Shown: positions 1-7,786 of the stretch, piece after piece
How the letters are laid out: each line of letters starts with the position of its first letter
Position numbering within the stretch: the first letter of the stretch is position 1
Origin: Sinorhizobium fredii USDA 205
GTDB lineage: Bacteria > Pseudomonadota > Alphaproteobacteria > Rhizobiales > Rhizobiaceae
Length of the DNA: 43,798 bases
Assembly (NCBI RefSeq): GCF_001461695.1
Contig: NZ_AUTC01000163.1
Span: forward strand, 1 to 43,798
Direction: 5' to 3'
The notes under the pieces: generated by a model
Database searches by the model: none
Seen by the model: only the letters and a program-made list of their open reading frames with translations
What the model was told of the DNA's origin: nothing
Translations under genes and position numbers: made by a program

Positions 1-47
1 CCGATGTTGACGTGCGGCTTGTTGCGCTCGAATTTGCTCTTTGCCAT
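1..47 (-). CDS. tuf: Elongation factor Tu, N-terminal fragment (gene runs off the left edge)
   Basis: The minus strand encodes MAKSKFERNKPHVNIG, the well-known N-terminus of bacterial EF-Tu, which delivers aminoacyl-tRNA to the ribosome as a GTPase. Only 15 complete codons are in the window. The ATG is at 45-47, and an AGGAAG ribosome site lies about 7 bases upstream. In related genomes the gene directly follows the tRNA-Tyr/tRNA-Gly cluster. Here a prophage of about 15 kb separates them, so this copy must rely on a promoter in the short leader or inside the prophage. Confidence 0.95.
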   Translation of the reverse strand, partial: MAKSKFERNKPHVNI

Positions 48-287
48 GGGTACGCTTCCTGTGGTCAAATACGATTGATCAGCCGGCAGGGCCGGTTTGT
101 GCAGCCGTTTAAGGGTTTCGCGGCATTTGCGCAAGACTTAATTGCGTCCGCCCGGACGGCAAGGTCTCAGCCAAATTTAAAGTCTATAGCGAAGCTCCGG
201 CGCGCCGGCGCAGATAGATTCGCCAAAGCCGAAAAATTAAACGATGTCAGGATCATCCGCGACTTTTCTGAAGTCGAACGGAAAGTG
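48..287 (-). other. tuf leader, the original tRNA-Gly to tuf spacer
   Basis: This 240-bp chromosomal stretch lies between tuf and attL. I see no gene in it. It holds a perfect 12-bp palindrome CCGGCGCGCCGG at 197-208 and a small GC hairpin (CGTCCG/CGGACG, 145-158). I could not find a convincing sigma70 promoter for tuf; the best match, TTGCGC with a weak TAAACG, is poor. This matters because the prophage has moved the upstream tRNA promoter about 15 kb away. Confidence 0.5.
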
Positions 288-336
288 GCTGGAGCGGGTA
301 GCGGGAATCGAACCCGCGTATTCAGCTTGGAAGGCT
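288..336 (-). repeat. attL, 49-bp copy of the tRNA-Gly 3' half
   Basis: This stretch is identical to 15458-15506. It contains the anticodon arm, variable loop, T arm, acceptor 3' strand and CCA of tRNA-Gly(TCC), plus two flanking bases. Sequence beyond 336 no longer matches the tRNA, so this is an attachment-site fragment and not a working tRNA. The left flank is chromosomal and leads to tuf. Confidence 0.93.
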
Positions 337-362
337 TCCAGAACATTGAACGTTTTCAATGC

Positions 363-374
363 GGCGTGTCACTC
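363..374 (-). promoter_or_regulatory. Candidate integrase arm-type site, left arm
   Basis: The minus strand reads GAGTGACACGCC, identical over 12 bp to + strand 15424-15435 near attR. It starts 26 bp inside attL, while the right copy ends 22 bp before attR. In the excised circle the two copies would flank the core in inverted orientation, as expected for arm-type binding sites of tyrosine integrases. A perfect small hairpin (CATTGAA/TTCAATG, 344-361) lies between this site and the core. Confidence 0.55.
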
Positions 375-378
375 GCAA

Positions 379-405
379 TCCGGGGCGTTGCATAAGCGCC
401 CCGGA
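379..405. terminator. Strong GC hairpin just inside attL
   Basis: TCCGGGGCG (379-387) pairs perfectly with CGCCCCGGA (397-405) across a 9-base loop. Neither side has a U-tract, so it is not a textbook intrinsic terminator. It could still insulate the phage end from tuf, or be part of the attachment-site architecture. Confidence 0.35.
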
Positions 406-454
406 CTTCCCGACACGGATTGACTCGCGTGGCAGTCGTCAACATATCAGCCGC

Positions 455-733
455 ATGCCCGAGAAGCTCCGAACCCTCTCCGAGTTCACCAAGCCGCACA
501 TGGTGCTCACCTGCCACTGCGGCCGCAAAGGACGCTACAACGTCGCGCGTCTGATAGAGAAGCACGGGCCGGATATGCCGATCCGGGATTTCATCGACCT
601 CATAGGCCAGAGCTGCCCGCGCTGGGTGCGGCCGTCCGAACATCGCTCGTGCGGCATCGGGTGTGACGATCTCGTCTATATGTTCTCGCCGGCACCAGCG
701 ACGGAGGAGTACGCGAGGAAGCAGGCGCGGTGA
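455..733 (+). CDS. Small cysteine-containing phage protein, unknown function
   Basis: This encodes about 92 aa starting MPEKLRTLSEF; the frame stays open upstream to 359, and I chose the internal ATG as the likelier start although no good ribosome site is visible. The protein has a CHCG motif near residue 19 and further cysteines toward the middle, including CGIGC. This hints at a small zinc-binding fold. It converges on the XhlA-like gene, the two stop codons being directly adjacent at 731-736. I do not recognise a family. Being at the phage edge and on the opposite strand from the structural genes, it may be an accessory gene. Confidence 0.6.
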   Translation: MPEKLRTLSEFTKPHMVLTCHCGRKGRYNVARLIEKHGPDMPIRDFIDLIGQSCPRWVRPSEHRSCGIGCDDLVYMFSPAPATEEYARKQAR

Positions 734-1024
734 TCAGGATGGGATGTGAAGGCCGCCTTTCGTGACGAACGTCATGAACGCCCCGAGCAGGCCGACCACG
801 ATCGCCAGAACGATGGTCACCAGATAGCCGTTTATCTTGTCGAGCTTCTTATCCAGGCCGCCGAATTTCTCGAGCAGGTTCTTCCACTGCTCTTCCTTCC
901 GCGCGTCCGCAATGTCGGCCTGCACAAACCGCTGCTCCATGTTGGTCAGCCGCTGCTCTGTGGCCGCGTGCTTGTGCTCCAGTGAGACCACCCGGGAGCG
1001 GAGGTCGGCGGCTTCGATTGTCAT
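734..1024 (-). CDS. XhlA-like phage protein with coiled coil and C-terminal membrane segment
   Basis: This encodes 96 aa from ATG 1024 (MTIEAADLRSRVV). A charged helix with heptad-like spacing over roughly residues 8-65 is followed by a hydrophobic segment (about 67-88, VTIVLAIVVGLLGAFMTFV) near the C-terminus. This is the layout of haemolysin XhlA-type proteins, which act with holins and endolysins in prophage lysis modules. It is the last gene of the lysis cassette, after the holin-like gene. The frame remains open further upstream, but that part overlaps the holin gene and has composition unlike a protein. The XhlA assignment rests on layout only. Confidence 0.65.
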   Translation of the reverse strand: MTIEAADLRSRVVSLEHKHAATEQRLTNMEQRFVQADIADARKEEQWKNLLEKFGGLDKKLDKINGYLVTIVLAIVVGLLGAFMTFVTKGGLHIPS

Positions 1025-1078
1025 CTCTTGGGTTCCAGTGCTCAATCCCCTGCCCTCGTATGCAATGCCACGGTAAGA

Positions 1079-1104
1079 GCCGGCCCCCGAGGATGAGGGC
1101 CGGC
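1079..1104 (-). terminator. 8-bp-stem GC hairpin after the holin-like gene
   Basis: GCCGGCCC (1079-1086) pairs with GGGCCGGC (1097-1104) across 10 bases, directly downstream of the holin-like gene on the minus strand. There is no clear U-tract. It may attenuate transcription before the final lysis gene or stabilise the 3' end. Confidence 0.35.
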
Positions 1105-1112
1105 CTGTTCTG

Positions 1113-1466
1113 TTATCCGCCGATCGGCTTCTTTGCTGCCCACCGACCATAGAGCGCCAGCGCCCCGCCGACGACGGGGCCGAGCGCAATGATCAGGTCT
1201 ATCACGTTGCCTTGCAGTTCTGCCGGGAGGGCATATCCGAAGGCGCCGAGGATGCCGGAGATGGCCGCCAGCAGGGCGCCGAGCGTGACACGCGACCGAT
1301 ACCAGGGCTCATTATTCGTCGCGTTGATGATCTCCGGCAGTATCTTGCTGGTGACTGCCTCGACGATCGGTGACACTGCGCCCGGTTGAGCCGGCACGGC
1401 AGGATTGCCAACAGCGCTCACCACCGCGCCGATGATCTTGTTTTCGAGTTTCTGTCTTGCGTCCAT
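1113..1466 (-). CDS. Putative phage holin
   Basis: This 117-aa protein has an amphipathic N-terminal half and two hydrophobic segments at about residues 60-82 and 86-108, ending in a short basic tail (GRWAAKKPIGG). Small size, two membrane spans, a charged C-terminus and a place between an endolysin/lipoprotein pair and an XhlA-like protein all fit a holin. Holins form inner-membrane lesions that trigger lysis. The ATG at 1466 follows a GGAG ribosome site that overlaps the stop codon of the lipoprotein gene, so translation is probably coupled. Holins vary too much in sequence to be sure. Confidence 0.65.
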   Translation of the reverse strand: MDARQKLENKIIGAVVSAVGNPAVPAQPGAVSPIVEAVTSKILPEIINATNNEPWYRSRVTLGALLAAISGILGAFGYALPAELQGNVIDLIIALGPVVGGALALYGRWAAKKPIGG

Positions 1467-1472
1467 GGCCGG

Positions 1473-1793
1473 TCACTCCGCTGCCTTGGCTTCGCGCAGG
1501 GCGAGCGAGACGGTCGCATAGGCGGTCGCAGCCACCACGAGCGCATTGGCCGCCGTGACGCTGCCAGGATCGGCGCAGATGACCCGCACACCGTCGTAGG
1601 CGGCCTTCTCCTTGGCGATGGTGCGCGGCTTGATGTTGCCGGAGGCGGAGGCCGCGATGAATGCAGCGTGAGCCGTTTCAAGCAGAGCGCAGGTTTTCGG
1701 CAGGCTGGCCTTGATCGCGGTGTCGATCGAGCCGGTAGTCGTGCAGGAGGCGAGCGAAAGCGCCGCCACCGATGCAATCATCAGTGAACGCAT
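1473..1793 (-). CDS. Small phage lipoprotein of the lysis cassette
   Basis: This 106-aa protein has a signal peptide ending in a lipobox LASC, so Cys17 is the likely lipidated residue. The mature part is Ala-rich with three more cysteines. The GAAGGAAC ribosome site is well placed before the ATG at 1793. It lies between the endolysin and the holin-like gene, which suggests a lysis role such as an outer-membrane spanin (Rz1-like) subunit. No separate inner-membrane spanin is evident. The XhlA-like protein next door could be its partner, but that is inference. Confidence 0.65.
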   Translation of the reverse strand: MRSLMIASVAALSLASCTTTGSIDTAIKASLPKTCALLETAHAAFIAASASGNIKPRTIAKEKAAYDGVRVICADPGSVTAANALVVAATAYATVSLALREAKAAE

Positions 1794-1820
1794 GGTCAGT
1801 TCCTTCGTTGTTGGGAGGGG

Positions 1821-2345
1821 TTAGAGACGGGCCTTGACTTCGGCGCGCATTTTGTCGCCGCATGCCTTCGCCCCGATGACCGTCGGCGCGAAGGGCAACC
1901 TGGTGAAATCCCACTTGCCGCGCTGCTGGATGCCCAGATTCGCCTGCACCTCTGCATGTGAGAGGACCGTCTTCGGCGTGACCGGGATTTTGTAGAAGCT
2001 GGCGAGATGCGCGATGACATCCATGGCGCGATGCCACTGCGGTTCGGTCATCGGGAACTTGCCGGCGTGGAACGGGCTTTCGACGGCGCCCGCCATGCAG
2101 GCGAGAGAGACGCCGATCGATCCGGTGTTGCAGCCGCGCGTGTGGGCCGCATAGTCGTCATCACCGGTGATGACGTTGTCGGCGACGGTGTGATCTCCTC
2201 GCACGACATTCCCCGATCCCTCGATGATGAAGTGATAGTGCTCCTTGTCGAGATCGGAGGCCCGATAGGCGCCGGCGCTCCAATGCGCGATGATGCGCGA
2301 CATCTTCACCGGCTGGAGCCATTCCAGCGGCAGCTTGTAGGTCAT
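1821..2345 (-). CDS. Phage endolysin, N-acetylmuramoyl-L-alanine amidase (Amidase_2 family)
   Basis: This 174-aa enzyme would cut the amide bond between N-acetylmuramic acid and L-alanine in peptidoglycan. Zinc-ligand candidates in family order are His21 (AHWSAG), His130 (LSHAEV) and Asp146 (within KWDFTR). The AAHTRGCNTGSIG segment (66-78) is also typical of T7-lysozyme/AmpD-type amidases. There is no signal peptide, so release depends on the holin. I chose ATG 2345 because an AAAGGA ribosome site precedes it by about 8 bases and homologous sequence starts there. The open frame further upstream crosses a terminator hairpin and is not coding. Confidence 0.9.
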   Translation of the reverse strand: MTYKLPLEWLQPVKMSRIIAHWSAGAYRASDLDKEHYHFIIEGSGNVVRGDHTVADNVITGDDDYAAHTRGCNTGSIGVSLACMAGAVESPFHAGKFPMTEPQWHRAMDVIAHLASFYKIPVTPKTVLSHAEVQANLGIQQRGKWDFTRLPFAPTVIGAKACGDKMRAEVKARL

Positions 2346-2364
2346 AGCGATGTCCTTTGAAGGT

Positions 2365-2391
2365 AAAGAAAACCCCCGCGCGAGGGCGGGG
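2365..2391 (-). terminator. Intrinsic terminator just upstream of the endolysin gene
   Basis: On the minus strand CCCCGC pairs with GCGGGG across a 6-base loop, followed by GTTTTCTTTA. It sits 20 bases before the endolysin start. The nearest minus-strand gene upstream is the tail spike, about 3 kb away across the + strand cargo. This is where the terminator of the tail operon would lie if the cargo had been inserted later. Confidence 0.7.
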
Positions 2392-2403
2392 CCTGACGAT
2401 GTA

Positions 2404-2415
2404 GCGAAATTTCGC
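2404..2415. promoter_or_regulatory. Perfect 12-bp palindrome in the cargo promoter region
   Basis: GCGAAATTTCGC lies in the 110-bp gap between the endolysin terminator and the glycosyltransferase start. The gap must hold the cargo promoter. A palindrome here could be an operator, but I found no clear -35/-10 pair to position it against. Confidence 0.35.
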
Positions 2416-2501
2416 CTCACCTGGCGATGAGCTTTGTCTTTCAATTTGTGCAGTGCGAAGTTAAAAGCCTCGGCAACCCTAAATTTCCTTCGGAGCCGTA
2501 A

Positions 2502-4730
2502 ATGTCCCTCGCGCAAGCCCCGGTAGCTTTCGAACGCATCCAAGCGGCTGGCCATATTGAGCCGGTTCAGGAAACCGTTGATCTGGTGTTTGCCTCAGAT
2601 GATCGATACGTCCGTTTTACCGCGGTGACGCTCGCGTCGATCCTCAAGAACTATTCGGGAAGCGCACCAATCCGGGTCTTCATCTTGATCGACAAGCTGT
2701 TGCCGGAAGCGGAGCGCGCCAAGCTGGAAGCGCTGCGCTCCATCCGGGAATTCAGCCTTCACGAAATCCCCGTCGATGCCCGCCTATTCGCCAACATCAA
2801 GACATCGGAGGGCATTTCGATCGCCACCTATTACCGGCTCCTGATGCACAAGCTGTTGCCGGCCGATGCGCGCAAGGTGCTTTATCTCGACAGCGACCTG
2901 ATCATTCGCAAGTCGATCGATGAGTTGTTCAGCGTCCCCTTCGACGGGGCCCTGTTTGCCGGCGTCGAAGACACGATTTCCAGAACATACAATGCCAAGT
3001 TCGGTCTGGCTGAGAGCGCCAAGCATGTGAATGCAGGCGTCCTGCTGGTCAACGTCGATCTGATGCGCGCGATCGGCTTCAGCGAGCTCGTTGAGAGATA
3101 CCTAGAGAGCAACCGCTACCGACTCGTTCTCGGCGATCAGCAGATACTCACCGAACTGTTCTTCGGCTCGATCAAATACGTTCCGGTCAAATGGAACGTT
3201 CACGGCTCGATGTTCAAGACCGACTGGGTCGAAAAGGTTGCCGGCGTCGAGAACTACATGAACCAGGGAGAGGCGACAGCAGCGATATCCGACCCAGCAA
3301 TCATTCACTACACTCTCAAGCGGAAGCCATGGATGTCCCTCGAACACGCTCGCGCTGAAGAGTGGTTCGTCTACCTCGCCCTGACGCCATATGCCCTCGA
3401 GATCGAGAAACCTGAAAAGCCCGAGGAGGCCCCTTCCGGCAAACCGAAGCAGACCAACAAAAAGTCCGCACCGGAGAAGATGACCCTCGGCAGATTCCTG
3501 ACCGTTATCGTTCCCGCAACCCTCGTAAGCTTCACCAGGATACGAAAGACGAGACTCGCAGTCGGCAAGCTCGAACGACGCCTTGATGCGCTCGAGAAGA
3601 AAAAACCGCAGACCGCGCCCCCCGCAGATCGCGGCGTGACCCTGAAAAACATCCTCGTCAGCAGGTCTGCAAACGCGCCTGCAGCATTCAGCGCCCGGGC
3701 CATGATCGAATCCCTTCCGGCGAATTCGGTCATCATGTCCAACGTCCACAAGAAGGACATGGAGGGCGGCTACGCCGAAAACATCAAAACGATCACGAAA
3801 ACGGGGAATTTCTTCTATTTCACGGATCGCCTGCCGGATGCTGTTTTCCTGCTATCTCAGCGCATCGAGCAGGACATGTTTTGGTCATGTGTCGACACGG
3901 CCTATCTTTACGATCTGCCGCTCTATTTCACCGAAGTCGCTCTGTTCGGTGCCTTCGCCTCGTACTTCGACCCCGACGCGACATTGAACGAGCGGCGCGC
4001 TCTAGGCTTCATGATCGACGATCTCGGATACTATTTCGATGCCCGTCAGCCTTCTCGCATCGAGAGAACCCTCAACAAGTCTGACTTCGTGCTTTCCGAA
4101 CAGGAATCCAGGCGCGCCCGCGCGGTCATCAACCGGATCTGCGCAGAAGGCATCACGAAATACAACAAATACGTCGTAGGGCCTGAATTCGAGATCGAGC
4201 CGAACGCGGTTCTTGTGATCGACCAAAAGAAGGGCGATGCATCGATCCAGTTTGCCGGCGCTAATGACTTCAGCTTCCACCGGATGCTTGATGCGGCCGT
4301 CGAGGAAAACCCGGGGCGCCCGGTCTATTTCAAGAGGCACCCGGACAGCATTCAGCGCAACATGAACTCCTACCGGAACAGGAATATCAACGAGATAACC
4401 GTGTTGCCGGATGACGTGACGATCGGTTCCGTCATCGATCGGTGCGACAAGATCTATACCGTCTCATCCCAGGTTGGCTTCGAGGGCCTGATGCGCGAAA
4501 AGGAAGTAGTAACCTTCGGCGCTCCTTTCTATTCCGGATGGGGCTTGACGGATGATCGCGGCACGGTCCAAAGACGCACACAGAGGAGAACTGTGGAGGA
4601 GCTTTTTCACGTGGCATGCATCAACCAATCCGTCTACCTGAATCCCGACACCGGTAAGCTGATCGAGATCGAGGAACTGATCGATATTATTCTGCAGATG
4701 CGCGCCGACAATGCAGCCCGCAGAACTTGA
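2502..4730 (+). CDS. Two-domain glycosyltransferase: GT8 fused to a KpsC-like (beta-Kdo transferase type) domain
   Basis: This 742-aa protein has two modules. Residues about 25-290 are a GT8-family transferase: a nucleotide-binding start (VDLVFASDDRY), the metal/sugar-nucleotide DxD motif LYLDSDLI at 127-134, NAGVLLVNVD at 177-186, and HYTLKRKPW at 269-277. A Lys/Pro/Glu linker (about 300-385) leads to a C-terminal part resembling one unit of KpsC, which transfers beta-Kdo in capsule biosynthesis: IDDLGYYFDARQPSRIE (505-521), VYFKRHPD (608-615), SSQVGFEGLMR (655-665) and FGAPFYSGWGLT (672-683). A CGGAG ribosome site precedes the ATG. It overlaps the downstream methyltransferase by 20 bp. The donor and acceptor sugars cannot be told from sequence. 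Confidence 0.88.
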   Translation: MSLAQAPVAFERIQAAGHIEPVQETVDLVFASDDRYVRFTAVTLASILKNYSGSAPIRVFILIDKLLPEAERAKLEALRSIREFSLHEIPVDARLFANIKTSEGISIATYYRLLMHKLLPADARKVLYLDSDLIIRKSIDELFSVPFDGALFAGVEDTISRTYNAKFGLAESAKHVNAGVLLVNVDLMRAIGFSELVERYLESNRYRLVLGDQQILTELFFGSIKYVPVKWNVHGSMFKTDWVEKVAGVENYMNQGEATAAISDPAIIHYTLKRKPWMSLEHARAEEWFVYLALTPYALEIEKPEKPEEAPSGKPKQTNKKSAPEKMTLGRFLTVIVPATLVSFTRIRKTRLAVGKLERRLDALEKKKPQTAPPADRGVTLKNILVSRSANAPAAFSARAMIESLPANSVIMSNVHKKDMEGGYAENIKTITKTGNFFYFTDRLPDAVFLLSQRIEQDMFWSCVDTAYLYDLPLYFTEVALFGAFASYFDPDATLNERRALGFMIDDLGYYFDARQPSRIERTLNKSDFVLSEQESRRARAVINRICAEGITKYNKYVVGPEFEIEPNAVLVIDQKKGDASIQFAGANDFSFHRMLDAAVEENPGRPVYFKRHPDSIQRNMNSYRNRNINEITVLPDDVTIGSVIDRCDKIYTVSSQVGFEGLMREKEVVTFGAPFYSGWGLTDDRGTVQRRTQRRTVEELFHVACINQSVYLNPDTGKLIEIEELIDIILQMRADNAARRT

Positions 4731-5403
4731 GGCACTGATAGCGTCAGAAACTCGGTTCGCAGAATTGTTGATGAAGACTGGCTGGAGGGTTGAAGACCCT
4801 CTTTCCAGCCAGGTTTCAAAGACGGTGATCCGTCCGCGACAGGCTTCCTCAAGCATAGACGCATCTTATTACCAGCGCCTTCATGAGGAGGATGCTGGTT
4901 ATATGGCGAACAATTGGCTCGTTGCCGAACAGGCGGTCATCCTTTCATCCAAGCCGAAAACTGTCGTCGAGGTTGGTTGCGGCAATGGCGAGTTCTCGCG
5001 CGCCATTGCCGGGAGCGTCCGTAAGGTCTACGCGGTCGACTGGGCGCTGTCGCCGAAGTTCGTAGAGCGCCCGCAAAATGTTCTCTTTTGGAAAGCTGAC
5101 ATCACCAAGGATAAGATCCCCAGCGGAGACATCACCTGCTCTGCCGATGTGCTTGAGCATTTTTCGGCGGAAGACCTGACTCGCGTCGTAGGCAAATGCG
5201 CAACCTCCTCGCCTTTACAGTATCACGTTATCGCCTGCTACGATGACGGCCATAGCCATCTGACCGTCATGCCACCGGGAGCGTGGCTGGCCCTCTGGTG
5301 GCGGTTCTGTCCTGGAGCGCGGCTAATTCGGATAGATTGTCGCCGCAACAGGCCAGATCAATTGGTTTGCGTGATTGGGAATATTACGCCGCCATCACCG
5401 TGA
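4711..5403 (+). CDS. Class I SAM-dependent methyltransferase, cargo partner of the glycosyltransferase
   Basis: This 230-aa protein has a Rossmann-type SAM-binding core: motif I VVEVGCGNGEF (85-95), the acidic residue after strand 2 in YAVDW (107-111), Asp130, and SADVLEHFS (144-152). It belongs to the broad NodS/small-molecule methyltransferase group. The start overlaps the end of the glycosyltransferase gene by 20 bp, so translation is probably coupled. Its stop overlaps the convergent tail-spike gene by 20 bp. With its partner it probably methylates a sugar or a glycan end. A methyl chain-capping role is possible, but the substrate is unknown. Confidence 0.8.
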   Translation: MQPAELEALIASETRFAELLMKTGWRVEDPLSSQVSKTVIRPRQASSSIDASYYQRLHEEDAGYMANNWLVAEQAVILSSKPKTVVEVGCGNGEFSRAIAGSVRKVYAVDWALSPKFVERPQNVLFWKADITKDKIPSGDITCSADVLEHFSAEDLTRVVGKCATSSPLQYHVIACYDDGHSHLTVMPPGAWLALWWRFCPGARLIRIDCRRNRPDQLVCVIGNITPPSP

Positions 5404-7786
5404 CGCTGACGCTCTGCGACGAGCCTAGCCGGTTCTCGATATAGAGAACACCGGATTGCACACCCAGCGTCAGATTGCCATCCGTGCCAGTCGTGCCGGT
5501 CAGAACAGCAGCGGTTGCTACGGTGTTCGCGTCTGTCACTCGGTTGGCGCTGACGGTCGGGGTGGACGCCGCCCGGATCGTGAAGATGCCGTGACGTGCC
5601 GAACCGGCCGTGAGATGCACAGCGCCCGAGAACACGGACCGGCGAAGATCGATTGTCGCGACACTGTCATCTGCGATGGTGAAGAAATACGAGAACGCCG
5701 AATTGACGTTGGGAAGAGCTTGCGGCGATATTTGGATGTCACTGACTGTGCCCGAGTATGAGAACGGCGTTGCTCTCTCGCTGGCGTCCACTGTCCCGTC
5801 GATACGAACGCTTCCGAGCGTCCCGGCCGTGCGGATGAATTCAACGCCGTTGCCGGAAGCGCCGACGATGACACCATTTGACATCGTGACGTTTTCCAGC
5901 ACCCCGGAACTAGCCTGCACGAGGCTAATGCCTGCGGTCGGGTGGGAGTTGATCTGGAAGTCGGAGATGGAAACCCCGTCGATGCTGAACGTGCTCGCGG
6001 TCTCCAGCTTGATCACTTGGGCGGGAGCTGTGCCGGCGAAGCCGTTGTAGCGAACGCCGTTGATGATCACATGGCTGATGTTCGCGGCCGACGCCTGAAG
6101 ATGAACATGGAGGCATGGACCGACGCCACTCGTGTTTTCGACGCTCAAGCCTGAAATTGCGCTGGCCCCGGAGCCCCCGGCATGCACCATCGCTGTCGGG
6201 GCAAGAGTGCTCGACGTCGGGATACGCACACCATCGATCGTTACACCCGTCGCACCCAAGACGCGGATCATGCTCGAGCCGGCGCCCGGATCGGCCCCAT
6301 AGACGCCGGTCACGTCCTTGATACGGCAGGCGGTTCCGCCATTCTCTACGACAATGCCGAGAGCGGCCGATTGCCAGAAAATATCCTCGATATAGCATTC
6401 GCTATGGGCAACCCTTATCCAGGCGTTTGCGCGCGTGGTGATCGTATCGAGCTCGAACTGGATGCCAGTAAAGCGGCAAGCTGTCTCATCCGTTGTGAAG
6501 ACGTCAAAGCCGTCGGCATCAACCTTGAAGACGGTTCGACGTGTTCCCGCGCCTTTGATCCAGCACCCGCGAGTTACTGTTATGCCGGAATCGACGTAAT
6601 AGTTGCCAACATCGAACTCGATGACGCTCTCGCGAAGGTTCCCCATCGCGGTGCACGCCTTCTGAATGAGCGGTCCCTGGTCAGTGCCGCCCACAGCCGG
6701 CGTGGGGAACGCGCCGAACCAGGAGACATGCACCATGCGCGCGTCTTCGCCGCTGTCGCTGTCGTGGGCAAGCGAGATCGAACCATCACCGCGGAAAATC
6801 CACTGGCGCGAGCTTTCGATGCGGTTGGTGATGGTCAGCGTGAACGTGGCGTCTACGGTGACATACGCGGCATCTTGGAAGTAAACCGGCACATCAACTG
6901 TCAGGTTCGCGCCGAGCTTCGTCGCGCCGGTCGGGAAACGGACAAAGCCCATCACCGCCGCCATGACCGAAATTGCCGTTGCGCTGTTGGCGCCCGCCGA
7001 GCCGCCGAAATGATAGACGGTCGGATCTCCGACACGCACCCAGGCGCCGGCCGTCGAAGCAATCGCGTCGGCCTTGATATAGACGCCTTCCTGCGTGTCG
7101 GCCGTGATCTGAGTGGAATGGTCGCCAGTGGTCCACTGGAAGATACCTTGCCGCCCCGCTTCCTTGTTGAAGGCGAGCGTGTCCTTTGTCGTGTCGAGCG
7201 CTTTCAACGCCGTGCGATCCGCAACATAAGGCGGGATATCGAGATAGTCGCGAACGTCTGCCTGTACCGCATCGGCGAGAATGGCGAGACCGGCCGCGCC
7301 AAGCGTCATCCCGGCGAGCGTCTTCAGATTGTCGCTCACCAGGCGATCAGTGCCGATATCCTCGGCGAGATACCAAGTGCGGCCGTCGCCAGACACGAAG
7401 GTCGTTGCGCTGCCGTTGTTGCTGTCGATGAAAAGGCCGCCCGCGCCGTCGCCGACGGTCGCATCGCCGAAGACATAGATCGCATGAACGGCGACCGGGA
7501 CGTTCGCCAGTTCGGCCGCGGCGATTGTCGGATAGCCGAACGCCACGCCGGCAACATCAATCATCGACTGCAGAAGGATGCGGTGATAGGCGCCCGTCGA
7601 GGCGTCATACATCGCAAAATAGTTCTGCTCCGGGTCCGGAATCGTCGCGATGTCGCCCAGGTTCTCGAAATCGAGGCTGACGGTCAGATCGGGAGATCCG
7701 CTGGCCCGCTCGACCTTGACCCCGTCTGTGCCCTCAATTCGGGCCGGGAAGCGCGGAAGCATGCGAAGGCGAAGGGCTGCGGTCAT
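5384..7786 (-). CDS. Phage tail spike, right-handed beta-helix type
   Basis: This 800-aa protein begins with a virion-attachment-like region. A central part has repeated short beta-strand/turn units rich in Gly, Val, Ile, Asn and Ser (roughly 340-700), for example CWIKGAGTRRTVFKVDADG and ISGLSVENTSGVG. That is typical of pectate-lyase-like beta-helices in tail spikes, which bind and often cut host surface polysaccharide. Its start overlaps the stop of the upstream gene as ATGA (7783-7786). I can identify no specific catalytic residues. The adjacent cargo modifies glycans, the likely class of receptor for this spike. Confidence 0.8.
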   Translation of the reverse strand: MTAALRLRMLPRFPARIEGTDGVKVERASGSPDLTVSLDFENLGDIATIPDPEQNYFAMYDASTGAYHRILLQSMIDVAGVAFGYPTIAAAELANVPVAVHAIYVFGDATVGDGAGGLFIDSNNGSATTFVSGDGRTWYLAEDIGTDRLVSDNLKTLAGMTLGAAGLAILADAVQADVRDYLDIPPYVADRTALKALDTTKDTLAFNKEAGRQGIFQWTTGDHSTQITADTQEGVYIKADAIASTAGAWVRVGDPTVYHFGGSAGANSATAISVMAAVMGFVRFPTGATKLGANLTVDVPVYFQDAAYVTVDATFTLTITNRIESSRQWIFRGDGSISLAHDSDSGEDARMVHVSWFGAFPTPAVGGTDQGPLIQKACTAMGNLRESVIEFDVGNYYVDSGITVTRGCWIKGAGTRRTVFKVDADGFDVFTTDETACRFTGIQFELDTITTRANAWIRVAHSECYIEDIFWQSAALGIVVENGGTACRIKDVTGVYGADPGAGSSMIRVLGATGVTIDGVRIPTSSTLAPTAMVHAGGSGASAISGLSVENTSGVGPCLHVHLQASAANISHVIINGVRYNGFAGTAPAQVIKLETASTFSIDGVSISDFQINSHPTAGISLVQASSGVLENVTMSNGVIVGASGNGVEFIRTAGTLGSVRIDGTVDASERATPFSYSGTVSDIQISPQALPNVNSAFSYFFTIADDSVATIDLRRSVFSGAVHLTAGSARHGIFTIRAASTPTVSANRVTDANTVATAAVLTGTTGTDGNLTLGVQSGVLYIENRLGSSQSVSVTVMAA

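Noticed and set aside
197..208. CCGGCGCGCCGG palindrome as a regulatory operator of tuf
   Set aside because: Short pure-GC palindromes occur by chance at this GC content, and no promoter is recognisable beside it.
288..336. A second tRNA-Gly
   Set aside because: Only the 3' half is present; sequence past 336 does not continue the tRNA. It is the attL fragment.
1821..2555. A longer endolysin starting at 2555
   Set aside because: The extra N-terminal part crosses the terminator hairpin and the cargo promoter region and has no family similarity. ATG 2345 has a proper ribosome site.
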